Origin: a virus
Length of the DNA stretch: 23,128 nt
IMG/VR virus record: IMGVR_UViG_3300027906_003344
Span: 1 to 23,128 of that record
Strand: one strand, 5' to 3'
A program made the translations under genes and the position numbers. A model generated the notes under the pieces. That model saw only the letters and a program-made list of their open reading frames with translations, was not told where the DNA came from and searched no databases. This document shows positions 6,458-14,893 of this stretch, piece after piece; position 1 is the stretch's first letter; every line of letters begins with the position of its first letter.

Positions 6458-9400
6458 ATGGCTGAATTTAGACTTGGCAGATTAAAATTTAACTGGCGTA
6501 GTGATTGGACTGCGAGTACTGCGTATGTTATTGATGACATCGTAAAGTATGGTGCAAACACTTATGTTTGTAAGACAAATCATACATCTACTAGTAATCA
6601 AAATCAATTTTATGCTTCTGATATAGCAACTAATTGGTCATTACATACTGAAGGTATTGTTAATACTGGAGAATGGCAAGCAACTCATTGGTATAAAGTA
6701 AACGATATATTTAAATATGGTAATACTCAGTATAGAGTAACTACTGGATTTACTTCTGATGCAACATTTAGTGAAGCAAATACAAGTGGTAATGTAGTAG
6801 AATATTTACAGTCATTTAATTATGAAGATACTTGGAATTCTGCCGCACAGTATCAGGATGGAGATGTTGTAACCTATGGTGGTTACACATATGTTTCAAA
6901 GAGTGTTCATACAAATAAGATACCTGCATATAATTTAACAAATGATTGGGATATTATAACTACTGGATTTAATGTAGTTGGTACTTGGGATAATTCAACC
7001 GATTATAAACAAGGTGATGTTGCTTTATATGGTGGATATTCATATGTTGCGATTACTACAAGTGTTAATACAGTTCCAACAACAACAGCTAACTGGAGTC
7101 TAGTTACTAAAGGTCTTGCTTGGAAAGGTAACTGGGATTCTAATGTAACATATCAACTTGGTGATGCTGTAAAGAGATTAAGTAATAGTTATATTGGTGT
7201 TGCTACTGCTGGTAGTATAAACCAAGATCCTTCGACTGATAATAATAGTACTTATTGGAGTATGTTGGCTGAGGGTGCTGCCAACAATGTGATGACCACT
7301 CAAGGTGATATGGTCTACTACACCACTGGTGCAGCAAGATTACCTAAAGGAACTAATGGTCAAACACTTACTATCAGTAGTGAGGGTGTACCTAATTGGG
7401 AAAATAATAGTGTAACACATCCAGTTTATTATGTAACAGAAGAAGGAAGTGATACTAATGATGGTTCAAATATCAGTAGAGCATTCCATTCTGTTAGACA
7501 TGCTTGTTCTGTTGCAGAGGGTCCAGCATCGATTTATGTAAAGGCAGGAAAATATTCTGAAACACTTCCAATTGTAGTTCCAGATAGTGTATCAATTGTT
7601 GGTGATAACTTAAGAACATCTAAGATCTTACCTGCTATTAATTACGCACATACGTTTATAAGTGCTACTGCAGGTGCAATTATTCCTAACGCTGGAACTC
7701 CACTTACACCTGGTGCTGGAACAACTTATGATTCTACAACAGGAGATCTTGTTTTAGAAGTTGGTACTCATAGTTTAACTACTTCTAATACAGTAGAAGT
7801 TAATGGTAACTCATTAACATTTACTTGTGATCAGGATAATCACGCTACTCAACATACTTATCCAAGACCAAAAGATCCAATTTATGGTAATACTGCTATA
7901 CCTATTACTGCAGTAACTGGAACATCAATTACTATAAATGTTGGTAAAGGAAATGCATCTAGACATCAAGATTTAGTATTAGCAGCTGCTCCTACTACAG
8001 TTTCATATGGTTCTTCAATCTTTAATGGTGCTGGAACTAAGTGTGCTGTTATTTTAGATTCAGATTATGCTGAGAAGAAAATTCAAATCCGTAATCTTTC
8101 TGGTGGAGAATGGACAACATCAGATACTTGGGAGAATGGTGGAACGGATATAAACATTACATCTGCGGATACTAGACCTAACGAACATTCAACAATGTTC
8201 CAGTTAAGCAACTCAACGATGCTTAAGGACATTTTGATGGAAGGTTTGACTGGTTTCACTCCAGCAGGTATAGTTACATCTATAACTTGTAGTATTGCTG
8301 GATCAAAAGTAACTGGTTCAGATCTTTTCCCTGACTTAGTTGGTACAACTGTAACTGGTTCTGGTGTTTCAACTGGAACAAAGGTTAGTGGATTTATTGA
8401 TTCAACTACTATAGAGGTTGATAAGCAACAAAATCTTGGTGCAACTGCATTAACATTTACTGCTAATCAATATGATCCTAATAATGCACATATTAAAGGT
8501 GTATTCGTTACTCTAAACCCAGAAAGTAGAGTTATTAAATCACCATACGTATCAAACTGTTCTTGTAAATCAGTTAAAGGTATTGGTGCAATTGTAGATG
8601 GTGGAATTCATAGACAATTTGTAGATGGAACTGCAACACCTTCTAACAAATCTATCGTGTTTGACTCATTTACAAACATTCACGATGAAGGAATGGCATT
8701 CTGGATAACAGATGGTGCTGTGGCAGAAACAGTTTCTTGTTTCACATACTATAACCATATAAGTTATGCTGCTACTCGTGGTGGAAGACTTAGATCTCTT
8801 GTTGGAAACAGTTCATGGGGTAAGTATGGTGTTGTAAGTTCTGGATTCAGTCCACTTGAAAAGGCAAGAGAGGGTTATTTGGAAGGATTAGTTCTTCAAT
8901 ACGATCCTGATAGTATGAGTGGAACAGGTTTTACTGTTGGAGAAAGAATTAGAGGTAACACTTCTGGTGCTTGGGGATATATTAATTCAGTACAAGGAAC
9001 AACTCAAGAGAAGATATATTATTCATTAATTAGTGAAGGTGCAGTTGGAGTTGGCACAGGATTCGCAGCTGGTGAAACAATCACTGCACAAACTTCAGGT
9101 ACAACTGCTCCACTTCTCGCTAATACAAGTGCAAACGAAGGACAATCTGGACGAGTTCTTGTATTGGCTGGATTAGGAACATCTCCAACGCTTGAAGTTA
9201 ACGGTAGTATTGAATTCATTACTGGATTAGGTAATGGTGGATATAATAGTGATAATACTACTGGTGCTGATCCGTTTACATTTGTGATTTCAGGTGTAAG
9301 TCAGATAGGTCCCCAAGGTAAGGGTAACGTGCAGATTGATAGGGGACAGTGGACTACTACTGGTGCTGCTCATACTGGTGGAAATACAACTTTTGTTAAG

Positions 9401-10414
9401 TATCCAGTTCAAGGAGGTACATTTACACTATTGACTCCAGCAACTGATGCTGATACTACATTTAGTACAAGTACTATTAGTGGATTCAACCCTGGCGAAT
9501 ATTGCTTATCACCTACAAACGAACTTTGTAAGATTGCAAGTTTCCCAACTGCAAACTCTATGAATATCACTAGAGCACAGGATGGTGCTGGTATTGCTAC
9601 TGCATATGCTATTGGAACACAGTTTACTTCAATTGGAGCAACTAGTTATATTGGTTCCGCTGAAGCTTGGAAAGATTTTACTGGTGTTGCTACTGACTTT
9701 AGAGCAACTATCTCAAATAGATTTGAAGATTCTGTTGGTAGTTACGTTAAGATAGATGATGAATTTACAAAAGTAACTGGTGTTACTACTGATACTTATG
9801 GTACTACTACTGTAACTCTTGTTGAAGAGAAAGCTGCTAAAGGTTTCGATGAACAGGATATCAAGATCCGTTACATCTTCAGTCAGGCAAGATTAACTGG
9901 ACATGACTTCCTACAAGTAGGAACTGGTGGAACAGCAACAACTAATTGGCCTGATGTTCCAACACAAGACCCTGTTCAAACACAGGAAATTACAGAAGAC
10001 TTCCCAGGAAGGGTATTCTATGTTTCTACTGATGAACAAGGTAACTTTAGGGTTGGTAAGTACTTCCGTGTTAACCAGGCAACTGGTGCTGCAACACTGA
10101 ATGCTAACAGTTTCGATCTATCTGGTTTGACTTCAATTCGATTGGGTTCAATCGGTGCTCAGTTAGGTGCTCAAGTTAATGAGTTCTCAACTGACGGAAC
10201 GATGTCACAGAATAGTAATGAGAAAGTGCCGACACAAGCTGCTGTTAGAACTTATGTTCAGACAAAAGATAATGAGCATTTGATAATGGCTCAAAATGCA
10301 GCAAACTTAGGTATATCAACTGCAGTATCACATGCTAATGCTGGTATAACCACTTTAACAAATACTACAACTAATGCAATTCAGATTTCTGAATTCTTTG
10401 TTGGACAAATTTAA
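6458..10414 (+). CDS. Large tail-fibre protein with carbohydrate-binding-like repeats and a beta-helix-like region
   Basis: This is a 1318-residue protein. Residues about 14-272 hold five repeats of roughly 50 residues with the pattern W-x(5-6)-Y-x(2)-GD-x-V-x-YGG-x-x-Y-x(n)-W, for example TDYKQGDVALYGGYSYVAIT. This resembles the small carbohydrate-binding modules of the CBM5/12 type. Residues about 281-313 carry a fibre motif (GDMVYYTTGAARLPKGTNG). From about 322 the segment YYVTEEGSDTNDGS, with IYVKAGKYSETLPI and VSIVGDNLR, matches the start of right-handed beta-helix or pectate-lyase-like domains. The C-terminus (GRVFYVSTDEQGNFRVGKYF, ending in a helical tail) is typical of long cyanophage fibres. 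The leader is A-rich, with only a distant AGGA at 6440. Probable receptor-binding or tail/baseplate fibre; no enzymatic residues can be claimed. Confidence 0.75.
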   Translation: MAEFRLGRLKFNWRSDWTASTAYVIDDIVKYGANTYVCKTNHTSTSNQNQFYASDIATNWSLHTEGIVNTGEWQATHWYKVNDIFKYGNTQYRVTTGFTSDATFSEANTSGNVVEYLQSFNYEDTWNSAAQYQDGDVVTYGGYTYVSKSVHTNKIPAYNLTNDWDIITTGFNVVGTWDNSTDYKQGDVALYGGYSYVAITTSVNTVPTTTANWSLVTKGLAWKGNWDSNVTYQLGDAVKRLSNSYIGVATAGSINQDPSTDNNSTYWSMLAEGAANNVMTTQGDMVYYTTGAARLPKGTNGQTLTISSEGVPNWENNSVTHPVYYVTEEGSDTNDGSNISRAFHSVRHACSVAEGPASIYVKAGKYSETLPIVVPDSVSIVGDNLRTSKILPAINYAHTFISATAGAIIPNAGTPLTPGAGTTYDSTTGDLVLEVGTHSLTTSNTVEVNGNSLTFTCDQDNHATQHTYPRPKDPIYGNTAIPITAVTGTSITINVGKGNASRHQDLVLAAAPTTVSYGSSIFNGAGTKCAVILDSDYAEKKIQIRNLSGGEWTTSDTWENGGTDINITSADTRPNEHSTMFQLSNSTMLKDILMEGLTGFTPAGIVTSITCSIAGSKVTGSDLFPDLVGTTVTGSGVSTGTKVSGFIDSTTIEVDKQQNLGATALTFTANQYDPNNAHIKGVFVTLNPESRVIKSPYVSNCSCKSVKGIGAIVDGGIHRQFVDGTATPSNKSIVFDSFTNIHDEGMAFWITDGAVAETVSCFTYYNHISYAATRGGRLRSLVGNSSWGKYGVVSSGFSPLEKAREGYLEGLVLQYDPDSMSGTGFTVGERIRGNTSGAWGYINSVQGTTQEKIYYSLISEGAVGVGTGFAAGETITAQTSGTTAPLLANTSANEGQSGRVLVLAGLGTSPTLEVNGSIEFITGLGNGGYNSDNTTGADPFTFVISGVSQIGPQGKGNVQIDRGQWTTTGAAHTGGNTTFVKYPVQGGTFTLLTPATDADTTFSTSTISGFNPGEYCLSPTNELCKIASFPTANSMNITRAQDGAGIATAYAIGTQFTSIGATSYIGSAEAWKDFTGVATDFRATISNRFEDSVGSYVKIDDEFTKVTGVTTDTYGTTTVTLVEEKAAKGFDEQDIKIRYIFSQARLTGHDFLQVGTGGTATTNWPDVPTQDPVQTQEITEDFPGRVFYVSTDEQGNFRVGKYFRVNQATGAATLNANSFDLSGLTSIRLGSIGAQLGAQVNEFSTDGTMSQNSNEKVPTQAAVRTYVQTKDNEHLIMAQNAANLGISTAVSHANAGITTLTNTTTNAIQISEFFVGQI

Positions 10415-10427
10415 AGTTAATTACATC

Positions 10428-10435
10428 TATAAATA
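10428..10435 (+). promoter_or_regulatory. Late promoter (perfect TATAAATA)
   Basis: An exact TATAAATA stands in the 48-base gap between the large fibre gene and the ATG at 10463, 27 bases ahead of it. The same spacing recurs at 19274/19308. Confidence 0.75.
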
Positions 10436-10462
10436 GTACAAGACTAAGAAAAGTTTAAAAAA

Positions 10463-10783
10463 ATGGCATCTGGTATTTTAGGACAGTCTGCTCTAGCTGC
10501 TTCAACCAATACAACAGTATATACGGTTCCATCAGCAACTCATGCAGTTGTCAATATTAGCGTAGTGAATCGAAGTGCAGCTGCTGCAGCTCCTTTTAGA
10601 CTAGCACTATCAACAACTGGTTCTCCAGGTAATGCAGAGTGGATTGAATATGATGTATCTATTCCCAAGAACGGTGTTCTTGAGAGAACAGCAGTTTCAT
10701 TAAACGCAGCTAAGAATATAGTAGCATACACTACTTCGTCTGATGTAAGTGTAAGTGTATTTGGCATTGAACAGGCAGTTTAA
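10463..10783 (+). CDS. Small beta-domain virion-type protein
   Basis: A 106-residue protein. The sequence alternates strand-like segments (TVYTVPSATHAVVNISVVNRS, FRLALST, IEYDVSIPKNGVLERT, VSVSVFGIEQ), which suggests a compact beta sandwich. The same layout occurs twice at the N-terminus of the 497-residue protein at 19308 (for example QALYTAPAGSESKVTVSICN, EYLDFGFNIGPGQTYTR, KVTFLCHG), so it appears to be a free-standing copy of a domain used in a larger structural protein. It is read from the perfect late promoter at 10428. It has an A-rich leader and no Shine-Dalgarno. A structural role is inferred; it could decorate or trimerise fibres. Confidence 0.65.
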   Translation: MASGILGQSALAASTNTTVYTVPSATHAVVNISVVNRSAAAAAPFRLALSTTGSPGNAEWIEYDVSIPKNGVLERTAVSLNAAKNIVAYTTSSDVSVSVFGIEQAV

Positions 10784-10818
10784 TTATTAATCGTAAATTT
10801 ATTACAGAGGTATAACAA

Positions 10819-11874
10819 ATGGCAGCAGATGTATTAACATACAATGCCTTACAGGAAATAAACCAAGAACTAAAGGCTGAATCTGCTGCATTAACAGCAG
10901 GTATATCTTCTGCTAGTGGTGGCGGCGGTGGTGGTGGAGCTGTTGATTACTCCGACCAAAAATTAATTCTTGCTGGTGCTGGTGCTCCTAATAGTGGCCT
11001 ATGGTGTATGATACCAAAAGTAGCTGCTGAAGGTGGTGGTTGGACTGGTGGTTTTAGTGTTTGTGATACAACCTCTTATAAAAGATGTAACGCTCAGTGT
11101 ACTTGGACTGTTCCTGCTGGAGTAACTTGTGCTCGATTCCAAGTTTGGGGTGCTGGTGGTGGATCTGGTACTAGTTGTTGTTGTGGTGGATCACCTAATG
11201 GTGGTAATGGAGCATACGCATCTATTATTATGCCTGTAACAGCAGGTCAAAACTATAATCTTTGTGCTGGTTGTGCTTATTGTTGTTATGCAGAAAGAGC
11301 GCAGATGACAATTGATGGTGAAGCATCATATGTACAAGGACAAGGATTAACTAACTTCTGTGCAGAAGGTGGTGAATCTAATATCTATTGTGAATCTAGA
11401 GAAAGACGACATAAAGCACAGTATGAACAGAATGGATTCTGTGCTTATATGGGATCTTGTATTTGTAATACTGGAACAGATTATTGTTCCGAAGAGCAGC
11501 AAACTGGTGGTTTAGGTCAACCAGATGATCATTATGATATGAATGATCAGGCTACTGCAAACCATAAAACATTCTACGGAGACGGACCAACTGGTACTGA
11601 TGTATGGGGTCTTCCTGGACAATGGGCATACAATAGATATGTTTGTGGATCTAGAGATCACTGTACTTGGTCTCCAGGTGTATATGGATTCCCAACTTCA
11701 TCTTGCTGTTGCTATTGCTTTAGTAATGAGAATGGTGGATGTTGTTTCCAAGCATGTTATTGTGCTCATCAAATTCCTGGTGCTGGTGCATTTGGTTACT
11801 CTACTTGCGGTGGAGACAACCACGGATGTTCCGATGTTGGTAGAATGGGAATGGTATGTGTTTCCTACTTATAA
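10819..11874 (+). CDS. Cysteine-rich virion-region protein 1
   Basis: This 351-residue protein has 31 cysteines, about 9%. Residues about 1-30 are helical (NALQEINQELKAESAAL) and end in a seven-Gly hinge. A domain follows that resembles the opening of the glycine-rich fibre units: CTWTVPAGVTCARFQVWGAGGG, then ASIIMPVTAGQNYNLCAG. Cysteine clusters follow or interrupt it: CCC after GSGTS, the motif CAGCAYCC, and near the C-terminus SSCCCYCF, GGCCFQACYC and GDNHGC. The paralogue at 12591 shares the layout. AGAGGT at 10806-10811 is a good ribosome site 7 bases ahead of the ATG. The stop overlaps a perfect late promoter. Disulfide bonding or metal binding is possible; no known enzyme motif is seen. 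Probably a fibre or adhesin tip. Confidence 0.7.
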   Translation: MAADVLTYNALQEINQELKAESAALTAGISSASGGGGGGGAVDYSDQKLILAGAGAPNSGLWCMIPKVAAEGGGWTGGFSVCDTTSYKRCNAQCTWTVPAGVTCARFQVWGAGGGSGTSCCCGGSPNGGNGAYASIIMPVTAGQNYNLCAGCAYCCYAERAQMTIDGEASYVQGQGLTNFCAEGGESNIYCESRERRHKAQYEQNGFCAYMGSCICNTGTDYCSEEQQTGGLGQPDDHYDMNDQATANHKTFYGDGPTGTDVWGLPGQWAYNRYVCGSRDHCTWSPGVYGFPTSSCCCYCFSNENGGCCFQACYCAHQIPGAGAFGYSTCGGDNHGCSDVGRMGMVCVSYL

Positions 11875-11877
11875 ATA
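11870..11877 (+). promoter_or_regulatory. Late promoter (perfect TATAAATA) overlapping a stop codon
   Basis: TATAAATA overlaps the TAA stop of the cysteine-rich gene (11872-11874) and lies 32 bases before the ATG at 11910. Its position at a gene boundary supports a real late promoter for the next two genes. Confidence 0.65.
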
Positions 11878-11909
11878 ACTAAAAGAAAAAATCAGAGATC
11901 GTTAAAACA

Positions 11910-12587
11910 ATGGCAAACATTACATCATCGTTTACTCAATTACTCCCGACTGAGGAATTCGTTGCTGGTATTTCTACAAATATTACTGGAAGTTATACGT
12001 ATAACGGACCTGAAGAATTTGACGTTTGGGTTGACGACGCTACTGGTTATGTAATTAAGGTGGATGTGTCAACTGCTCCACCTCAAGCAGGATATACTAG
12101 AAAAACTATTAATGCTAAAGATAGTGCTCAACTACCTATGGCATATACATTATCACATCAATTCATTACTAATTATACTTGGACACACACTTATACTGAT
12201 GTAACAATGAGTAATGGTGATGTTTGGAAAAAGATGAACAATCCTGATTTAAGGGATGTATATCAAGTTAAGTGGAATAAGGTTACTAGTAATTGGGAAT
12301 TAGATCAAATACTAAAAAATGTTAAAAATGATAATAGAGATGAAGCAATAAGAAGAAGGGATTATGTTAAAACATATGGTGATCAATATGATTTTGGTGA
12401 TACAGTCAATACTAAAATAGATCATTATATAGCTGGGATAGGAACATATCTTAGTAATAATCCTTACTATGAAACTTGGAAGTATATTACTCTTCCAGCT
12501 TCAGTAGGAACTATACCTAAGATTCCTGCAGATGTTCAAATTGAATTACAAAAAGTATCTATTGCTGGTGTTGGAGGTAATGTTTAA
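11910..12587 (+). CDS. Hypothetical virion-region protein
   Basis: A 225-residue protein with no family recognised. The N-terminal part is strand-rich, with a DVWVDDATGYVIKVDVS segment. The middle has aromatic motifs (NYTWTHTYTD, GDVWKKM, KVTSNWELDQIL). A basic helical stretch follows (EAIRRRDYVKTYGDQ), and the C-terminus is ITLPASVGTIPKIPADVQIELQ. It lies between the two cysteine-rich paralogues and is followed by the second after only three bases. It may therefore work with them, for example as a chaperone or as a partner in one fibre; that is inference from order only. It is read from the TATAAATA at 11870. Confidence 0.6.
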   Translation: MANITSSFTQLLPTEEFVAGISTNITGSYTYNGPEEFDVWVDDATGYVIKVDVSTAPPQAGYTRKTINAKDSAQLPMAYTLSHQFITNYTWTHTYTDVTMSNGDVWKKMNNPDLRDVYQVKWNKVTSNWELDQILKNVKNDNRDEAIRRRDYVKTYGDQYDFGDTVNTKIDHYIAGIGTYLSNNPYYETWKYITLPASVGTIPKIPADVQIELQKVSIAGVGGNV

Positions 12588-12590
12588 AAA

Positions 12591-13679
12591 ATGGATGTAT
12601 TAGTTTATAGTGCTCTGAATGAACAAGCAGCACTAAAAAAAGAAATAGCTGAGAAGCAGCAATGTTTATTTGATCTAAAAGAAAATAAAGGTGCTGGCGG
12701 CGGCGGTGCTGGCGGCGCAGATAACTCCGTTGCTTGTGCTAAAGCATGGTTAGCCGCTGACGGTGGTAATGAGAAAGCGATGTGGCTTTGTCCAGGAGAC
12801 ACTACCAAATGGACTGTTTGGGAAGGAACTGGATGGACTGGAGAAGTAAAAGTTTGTGATAATACTGGAACTTATCGTTGTAATGCTTCTTGTACCTGGA
12901 CTGTTCCTTCTGGTGTAACCAGTATGAGAGTTCAGATGTGGGGTGCTGGTGGTGGTGCTAATAAACCACCTTGCTGCTGTGGACATACACCATTTGGATC
13001 AACTGGTGCTTATGCTTCTGTTATTGTTCCAGTAACTGCAGGTTGGACTTATACCTTATGTGCTGGTTGTGCTTACTGTTGTTACGGATTTACAACTACT
13101 GGTCATAGAAGGTGGAGAGGACAGTGTTCTTACATTCAAGGATGTCATTTCTGTAACTTCTGCGTAGATGGTGGAAGAGGATCTATGGGTAACTGGATGG
13201 CAGATTATGGTCATTTCTGTACTTGTAGAATTGCATATTACACGGGTAATGAAGGATTCCAATTCTGTAACCAAGGAACTGACTGGTGTGCCACAGGACA
13301 ACAGTTTACTAATGAGATTGATTACGTTGCTGGTGCTGGTATTCATGGTGTTCTGAATGATATAGACGAACCAACTGCAGAGAATGTAGTGTATGGTATT
13401 CGTGGTATTTGGCCAAAACAATGTTGGGACGGCAACCATTACGGATATGAAATTAGCGCACCAACTCCTGGATTCCTAACAGGATCTGAAGCTGTTGACA
13501 CAATATGTTGTGTTCAGTATACATCTGGAGTTTGTTGCGGATGTCAATGTTCTGCTTGGAATACTGCTTGCCATCGAGTACCTGGTGCTGGTGGATGGGG
13601 TTCACATGCTATGGGCGGACATAACAGTTTATATGGTGATAGTGGTAAGTTTGGTATGGTTTGGGTTTGCTACAAGTAG
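12591..13679 (+). CDS. Cysteine-rich virion-region protein 2
   Basis: This 362-residue protein has 30 cysteines. It shares with the 10819 protein a helical N-terminus (ALNEQAALKKEIAEKQ), a Gly/Ala hinge, CTWTVPSGVTSMRVQMWGAGGG, a CCCGHTPFG cluster, the identical motif CAGCAYCCYG-type, and the closing VPGAGGWGSH and GMVWVCYK. Extra histidines lie near several cysteines (HFCNFC, HFCTC, CHRVPG). The central 150 residues have diverged strongly between the two copies, so their binding surfaces may differ. GGAGG at 12573-12577 lies 13 bases before the ATG. It follows the previous gene after three bases and is probably translated from the same late transcript. Role inferred as a virion adhesin stabilised by disulfides or metal. 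Confidence 0.7.
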   Translation: MDVLVYSALNEQAALKKEIAEKQQCLFDLKENKGAGGGGAGGADNSVACAKAWLAADGGNEKAMWLCPGDTTKWTVWEGTGWTGEVKVCDNTGTYRCNASCTWTVPSGVTSMRVQMWGAGGGANKPPCCCGHTPFGSTGAYASVIVPVTAGWTYTLCAGCAYCCYGFTTTGHRRWRGQCSYIQGCHFCNFCVDGGRGSMGNWMADYGHFCTCRIAYYTGNEGFQFCNQGTDWCATGQQFTNEIDYVAGAGIHGVLNDIDEPTAENVVYGIRGIWPKQCWDGNHYGYEISAPTPGFLTGSEAVDTICCVQYTSGVCCGCQCSAWNTACHRVPGAGGWGSHAMGGHNSLYGDSGKFGMVWVCYK

Positions 13680-13709
13680 TATAACCCTCACATAAGATTT
13701 TTTATTAGG

Positions 13710-13738
13710 TTGACTATATACTCAACCGATGCTAAAAT
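13710..13738 (+). promoter_or_regulatory. Sigma70-type promoter of the sugar cassette
   Basis: TTGACT (13710-13715) and TAAAAT (13733-13738) are separated by exactly 17 bases, with a predicted start near 13745. It lies in the 83-base gap ahead of the glycosyltransferase gene, which has no late motif, and suggests that host or early-type RNA polymerase reads the sugar cassette. The -35 box is inside a 6-bp inverted repeat (GGTTGA/TCAACC, 13708-13727). Confidence 0.6.
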
Positions 13739-13762
13739 ATTAAACATTGAGGTTTGACTTGA

Positions 13763-14884
13763 ATGAATAAAGCTTTTTTTGTAAACGGTGGAGCAGGGCG
13801 TGTGCTTTGCTCTATGCCAGGTTTAGAGAGGTACGCCAAAACGCATGATGATTTTATAATCATAGCGGAATCTTGGTCTGAATTGTTTCTAAACAATCCA
13901 ATCTTAAGAAATCATGTATATCCTGTAGGACATAAAGATTTATTTGAAGAGAAATTAAAAGATAAGAAAATTGTATCATTAGAACCTTATAGGGTAAATG
14001 AATACTTTACTCAGAGGTGTAATCTTATACAAGCATTTGATATAGAGATTAATGAACTTGATGAGATCCCTGAAACTGGAGAGATAAAATTAGATCTTAA
14101 TAAAGAAGATCAAATTACTGGATACAATCTTGTAGAGGAGGTAAAACAAAATCTTAAACAAGATAAGGTACTTGTTTTCCAACCATTTGGACAGAGTGCC
14201 AAAGCTGAGGGTAATTTCATTTATGATAGTACTGGTAGAAGTTTTGAAGTTGCTAATCTTATTTCATTAATAGAAAAACTTAAAAAGAGTTTTGGTATTA
14301 TATTAATGTCAGAAGTTGAGATACCAGGATGGACGAATATGGGTATCGCTGCTCCTAAAGGAATGGGATTGAATGGTTGGGCAGGAGTAATTAATGCTGC
14401 TGATCATTTCATAGGATGTGATAGTGTAGGGCAGCATCTTGCACATGCTGTAGGAACAAAGGCAACTGTAGTTATAGGATCTACTTATCCTGAAAATATA
14501 TCATATCCAAGCAGTAAGAAATTTACTGTTATTGATAATGGAAAAGATAAAAGGCAATATAGTCCTATTAGAATAACATTTGATATGAATGCGGATAGGA
14601 ATAATGAAGATCTTATGGTATTAAGTTCAGAGACTATTGATAAAATAGTTAAAGGTATAAAGAAACCAGCAGGTAAACAAATACCTATAAAGAGTGCTGT
14701 AGTGCCAACACCACAGAACACTCCACTTATGTCACCTACAAAATTGACTCCAGCAGTATCAAAATCTGTTGCTAGTCTTGATGCTAAACCTGTACGTAAA
14801 TTTGGCGAACCTTTTGTTGTATCTAAAAAGAAGAAAAAGAAACCTATTGAAGAATTGTTAGATATTGAAACAACAAAATCTTGA
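13763..14884 (+). CDS. GT9-like (heptosyltransferase-type) glycosyltransferase
   Basis: A 373-residue protein. The N-terminus (FFVNGGAGRVLCSMPGLERY) and a segment at residues about 217-245 (GCDSVGQHLAHAVGTKATVV, then IGSTYPEN) match the arrangement of GT9 heptosyltransferases. In that family a D-S-x-x-x-HLA-A-G motif binds the ADP-sugar. The last 70 residues are Pro/Ser/Lys-rich, include a run of six lysines, and look unstructured; this tail is not typical of GT9. TGAGGT at 13748-13753 lies 9 bases before the ATG. The next gene starts 10 bases after the stop. A heptose or related sugar acceptor is likely given the ADP-heptose genes nearby, but the acceptor (lipopolysaccharide, virion protein or other) cannot be told. 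Confidence 0.65.
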   Translation: MNKAFFVNGGAGRVLCSMPGLERYAKTHDDFIIIAESWSELFLNNPILRNHVYPVGHKDLFEEKLKDKKIVSLEPYRVNEYFTQRCNLIQAFDIEINELDEIPETGEIKLDLNKEDQITGYNLVEEVKQNLKQDKVLVFQPFGQSAKAEGNFIYDSTGRSFEVANLISLIEKLKKSFGIILMSEVEIPGWTNMGIAAPKGMGLNGWAGVINAADHFIGCDSVGQHLAHAVGTKATVVIGSTYPENISYPSSKKFTVIDNGKDKRQYSPIRITFDMNADRNNEDLMVLSSETIDKIVKGIKKPAGKQIPIKSAVVPTPQNTPLMSPTKLTPAVSKSVASLDAKPVRKFGEPFVVSKKKKKKPIEELLDIETTKS

Positions 14885-14893
14885 GGTTAAATT

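Noticed and set aside
13056-13439. Minus-strand 127-residue Ser/Thr-rich frame opposite the second cysteine-rich gene
   Set aside because: It lies wholly within a well-supported gene, is composed of antisense codons, and has no family-like motif.
13708-13727. Inverted repeat GGTTGA/TCAACC as a possible terminator after the second cysteine-rich gene
   Set aside because: No T-run follows on either strand, the stem is only 6 bp, and it contains the -35 box of a good promoter. It might be an operator, but there is no further evidence.
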